DNA of 7,611 nucleotides from Oleiagrimonas sp036379395 (GTDB taxonomy: Bacteria; Pseudomonadota; Gammaproteobacteria; Xanthomonadales; Rhodanobacteraceae): contig DASVGR010000056.1 in NCBI GenBank assembly GCA_036379395.1, positions 1 to 7,611 on the forward strand. Reading direction: 5' to 3'. A program made the translations under genes and the position numbers. Under the pieces are notes generated by a model. That model had not been told where the DNA came from. It made no database searches and saw nothing but the letters and a program-made list of their open reading frames with translations. This document shows positions 6,812-7,611 of this stretch, in pieces. Numbering within the stretch: position 1 is the first letter of the stretch; each line of letters begins with the position of its first letter.

Positions 6812-7209
6812 TCATCCAACGCAAGCTCGATTCACTGCATCGCTGTTTGCAGCGCATACAAGTCACATGCCCCACCACCGTCGATGCATTGGAACGCGAT
6901 GTCGATCGACAAGACATCTTGGTCTTGAATCTCAGTCGCGCCGTACAGTTATGCGTGGACATGGCCATGCACCTGCTGGCACAAGCCGGCCAGCCGCTGC
7001 CCGAAACCATGGGCACCAGCTTCGAAGCACTGTCTCAAAACGGCATTCTCTCGGACGACATGGCCCAGCGCATGCGCAAAGCCGTCGGCTTCCGCAACAT
7101 TGCCGTGCACGATTACAGCGCCATCAACTGGGCCATCGTGCACGCCATCGCGACCCAACATCTGGACGACTTCAAGACCTTCGCCCGCATCATGCTTGAA
7201 CAAGATTGA
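6799..7209 (+). CDS. hepT: HepT-type HEPN ribonuclease toxin
   Basis: This is a 136-residue, largely helical HEPN protein of the HepT/YutE type. The active-site motif is complete: Arg99-x4-His104-x-Tyr106 (RNIAVHDY), the R-x4-H RNase motif plus the tyrosine that MntA enzymes AMPylate. HEPN toxins dimerise so that two motifs form one metal-independent RNase site; characterised HepT proteins cleave mRNA or trim tRNA ends, and the target here is unknown. Its ATG overlaps the end of mntA by 13 bases, with only a weak GAGA upstream, so it should depend on mntA translation, which keeps antitoxin in supply. By my count a 120-base sample (6841-6960) is 54% GC against 63% in an equal sample of aceE, consistent with acquisition by transfer. 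The gene looks intact. REPIN copy 4 begins 15 bases after the stop. Confidence 0.93.
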   Translation: MAELIIQRKLDSLHRCLQRIQVTCPTTVDALERDVDRQDILVLNLSRAVQLCVDMAMHLLAQAGQPLPETMGTSFEALSQNGILSDDMAQRMRKAVGFRNIAVHDYSAINWAIVHAIATQHLDDFKTFARIMLEQD

Positions 7210-7224
7210 TTGACTGGTACATGG

Positions 7225-7299
7225 GCCGCAGAAACCCCGCGGGCGAAAAGGTCTTGCCACAAGCCAGCATCAAGCCATCGCGCGCAGGCGCGCTCCTAC
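7225..7299. repeat. REPIN copy 4, left arm decayed, after hepT
   Basis: The inverted right REP (TCGCGCGCAGGCGCG then CTCCTAC) matches copy 2 exactly and the interior GTCTTGCCACAAGC is conserved. The left REP has lost its outer GTAGGAGC and keeps only CCCCGCGGGCGA (7235-7246). It could help end hepT transcription. Confidence 0.8.
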
Positions 7300-7329
7300 C
7301 CGACATGGCGTGGTCTGTCGATGGCTTTA

Positions 7330-7404
7330 GTAGGAGCCCGCCCGCGGGCGAAAGAGTCTTGCCACAAACCAATATCGGGCCATCACGCGCGAACGGGCTC
7401 CCAC
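7330..7404. repeat. REPIN copy 5, between copy 4 and hicB
   Basis: The left REP is GTAGGAGCCCGCCCG then CGGGCGA; the right REP read on the minus strand is GTGGGAGCCCGTTCG then CGCGTGA. Both stems differ from those of copies 1-4 while the conserved ends remain. It lies three bases beyond the hicB stop codon. The 30 bases separating it from copy 4 do not match the array spacers, so it is not part of that duplication. Confidence 0.85.
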
Positions 7405-7407
7405 AAG

Positions 7408-7611
7408 TCACACCGCATGCCTCAAGGCATCCACGGCCCACTGGTTGAGGCTTTGCCCCGCCAGCTCAGCCGCGCGGATGGTTTCGGCATGCAGCTCAGG
7501 CGGCATGCGCAGCAGCACCTTGCCGCTGGCCGGCCGCTCGGGCTTCTGGCCCAACTTGCGGCACGCGTCCAGGTAATCGTTCACCGCCTCGTGAAAAGCC
7601 GCTTCCAGCTC
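7408..7611 (-). CDS. hicB: HicB-family antitoxin, C-terminal part (5' end beyond window)
   Basis: The visible 67 residues read out to a TGA at 7408-7410 and enter from the right edge. The segment AAFHEAVNDYLDACRKLGQK matches the end of the HicB degenerate RNase-H-like domain. SGKVLLRMPPEL followed by AGQSLNQWAVDAL is the short ribbon-helix-helix DNA-binding domain typical of many HicB proteins. HicB proteins neutralise the HicA mRNA interferase and repress their own operon. hicA, usually upstream of hicB, would lie beyond base 7611 and cannot be seen. The gene faces mntA-hepT tail-to-tail, and REPIN copy 5 starts three bases after its stop. An orphan HicB-like ribbon-helix-helix regulator without a toxin is possible. 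Confidence 0.82.
   Translation of the reverse strand, partial: ELEAAFHEAVNDYLDACRKLGQKPERPASGKVLLRMPPELHAETIRAAELAGQSLNQWAVDALRHAV

Noticed and set aside
7206..7448. A small plus-strand frame encoding PAGEKVLPQASIKPSRAGALL-like repeats, with relatives at 3822-4409
   Set aside because: The repeated peptides are translations of REPIN copies. Such frames are a common source of false hypothetical proteins.

Overview
The window looks like a chromosomal stretch of a GC-rich gammaproteobacterium. My best guess is the order Lysobacterales (Xanthomonadales). The reasons are the single-chain AceE type of pyruvate dehydrogenase E1, a periplasmic DPP5-like S9 peptidase, and many palindromic repeats of the form GTAGGAGC-stem-CTG-stem-CGA. 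The order is inferred from general resemblance, not from a database match.

Layout. Minus strand, bases 1-2049: aceE (pyruvate dehydrogenase E1), cut off by the window at its 3' side. 2050-2322: gap with a candidate aceE promoter and a worn repeat cluster. Minus strand, 2323-3792: pyruvate kinase. 3793-4159: gap filled mostly by three tandem REPIN-type repeats, the last of which supplies the stop codon of the next gene. Minus strand, 4160-6211: an exported prolyl-oligopeptidase-family (S9) peptidase. 6212-6427: divergent intergenic region with candidate promoter and operator elements. Plus strand, 6428-7209: a two-gene mntA-hepT (MNT/HEPN) toxin-antitoxin operon with a 13-base overlap. 7210-7407: two more REPINs. 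Minus strand, 7408-7611: the C-terminal part of a HicB-family antitoxin, running off the window.

How the parts fit. Pyk makes pyruvate and AceE commits it to acetyl-CoA, so the left third is a pyruvate-node cluster on one strand, with aceF/lpd expected beyond base 1. The S9 peptidase is separately expressed and probably digests peptides in the periplasm. The right end is accessory DNA: a nucleotidyltransferase antitoxin and its HEPN RNase toxin face a second toxin-antitoxin locus tail-to-tail, with repeats between them. All four 3' gene ends visible next to an intergenic gap (pyk, S9 peptidase, hepT, hicB) lie within about 15 bases of a REPIN or a REP remnant. No gene family here is unknown. 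The most noteworthy points are the REPIN arrangement, including a stop codon inside a repeat, and the TA cluster. There are no RNA genes, CRISPR arrays or transposase genes visible.
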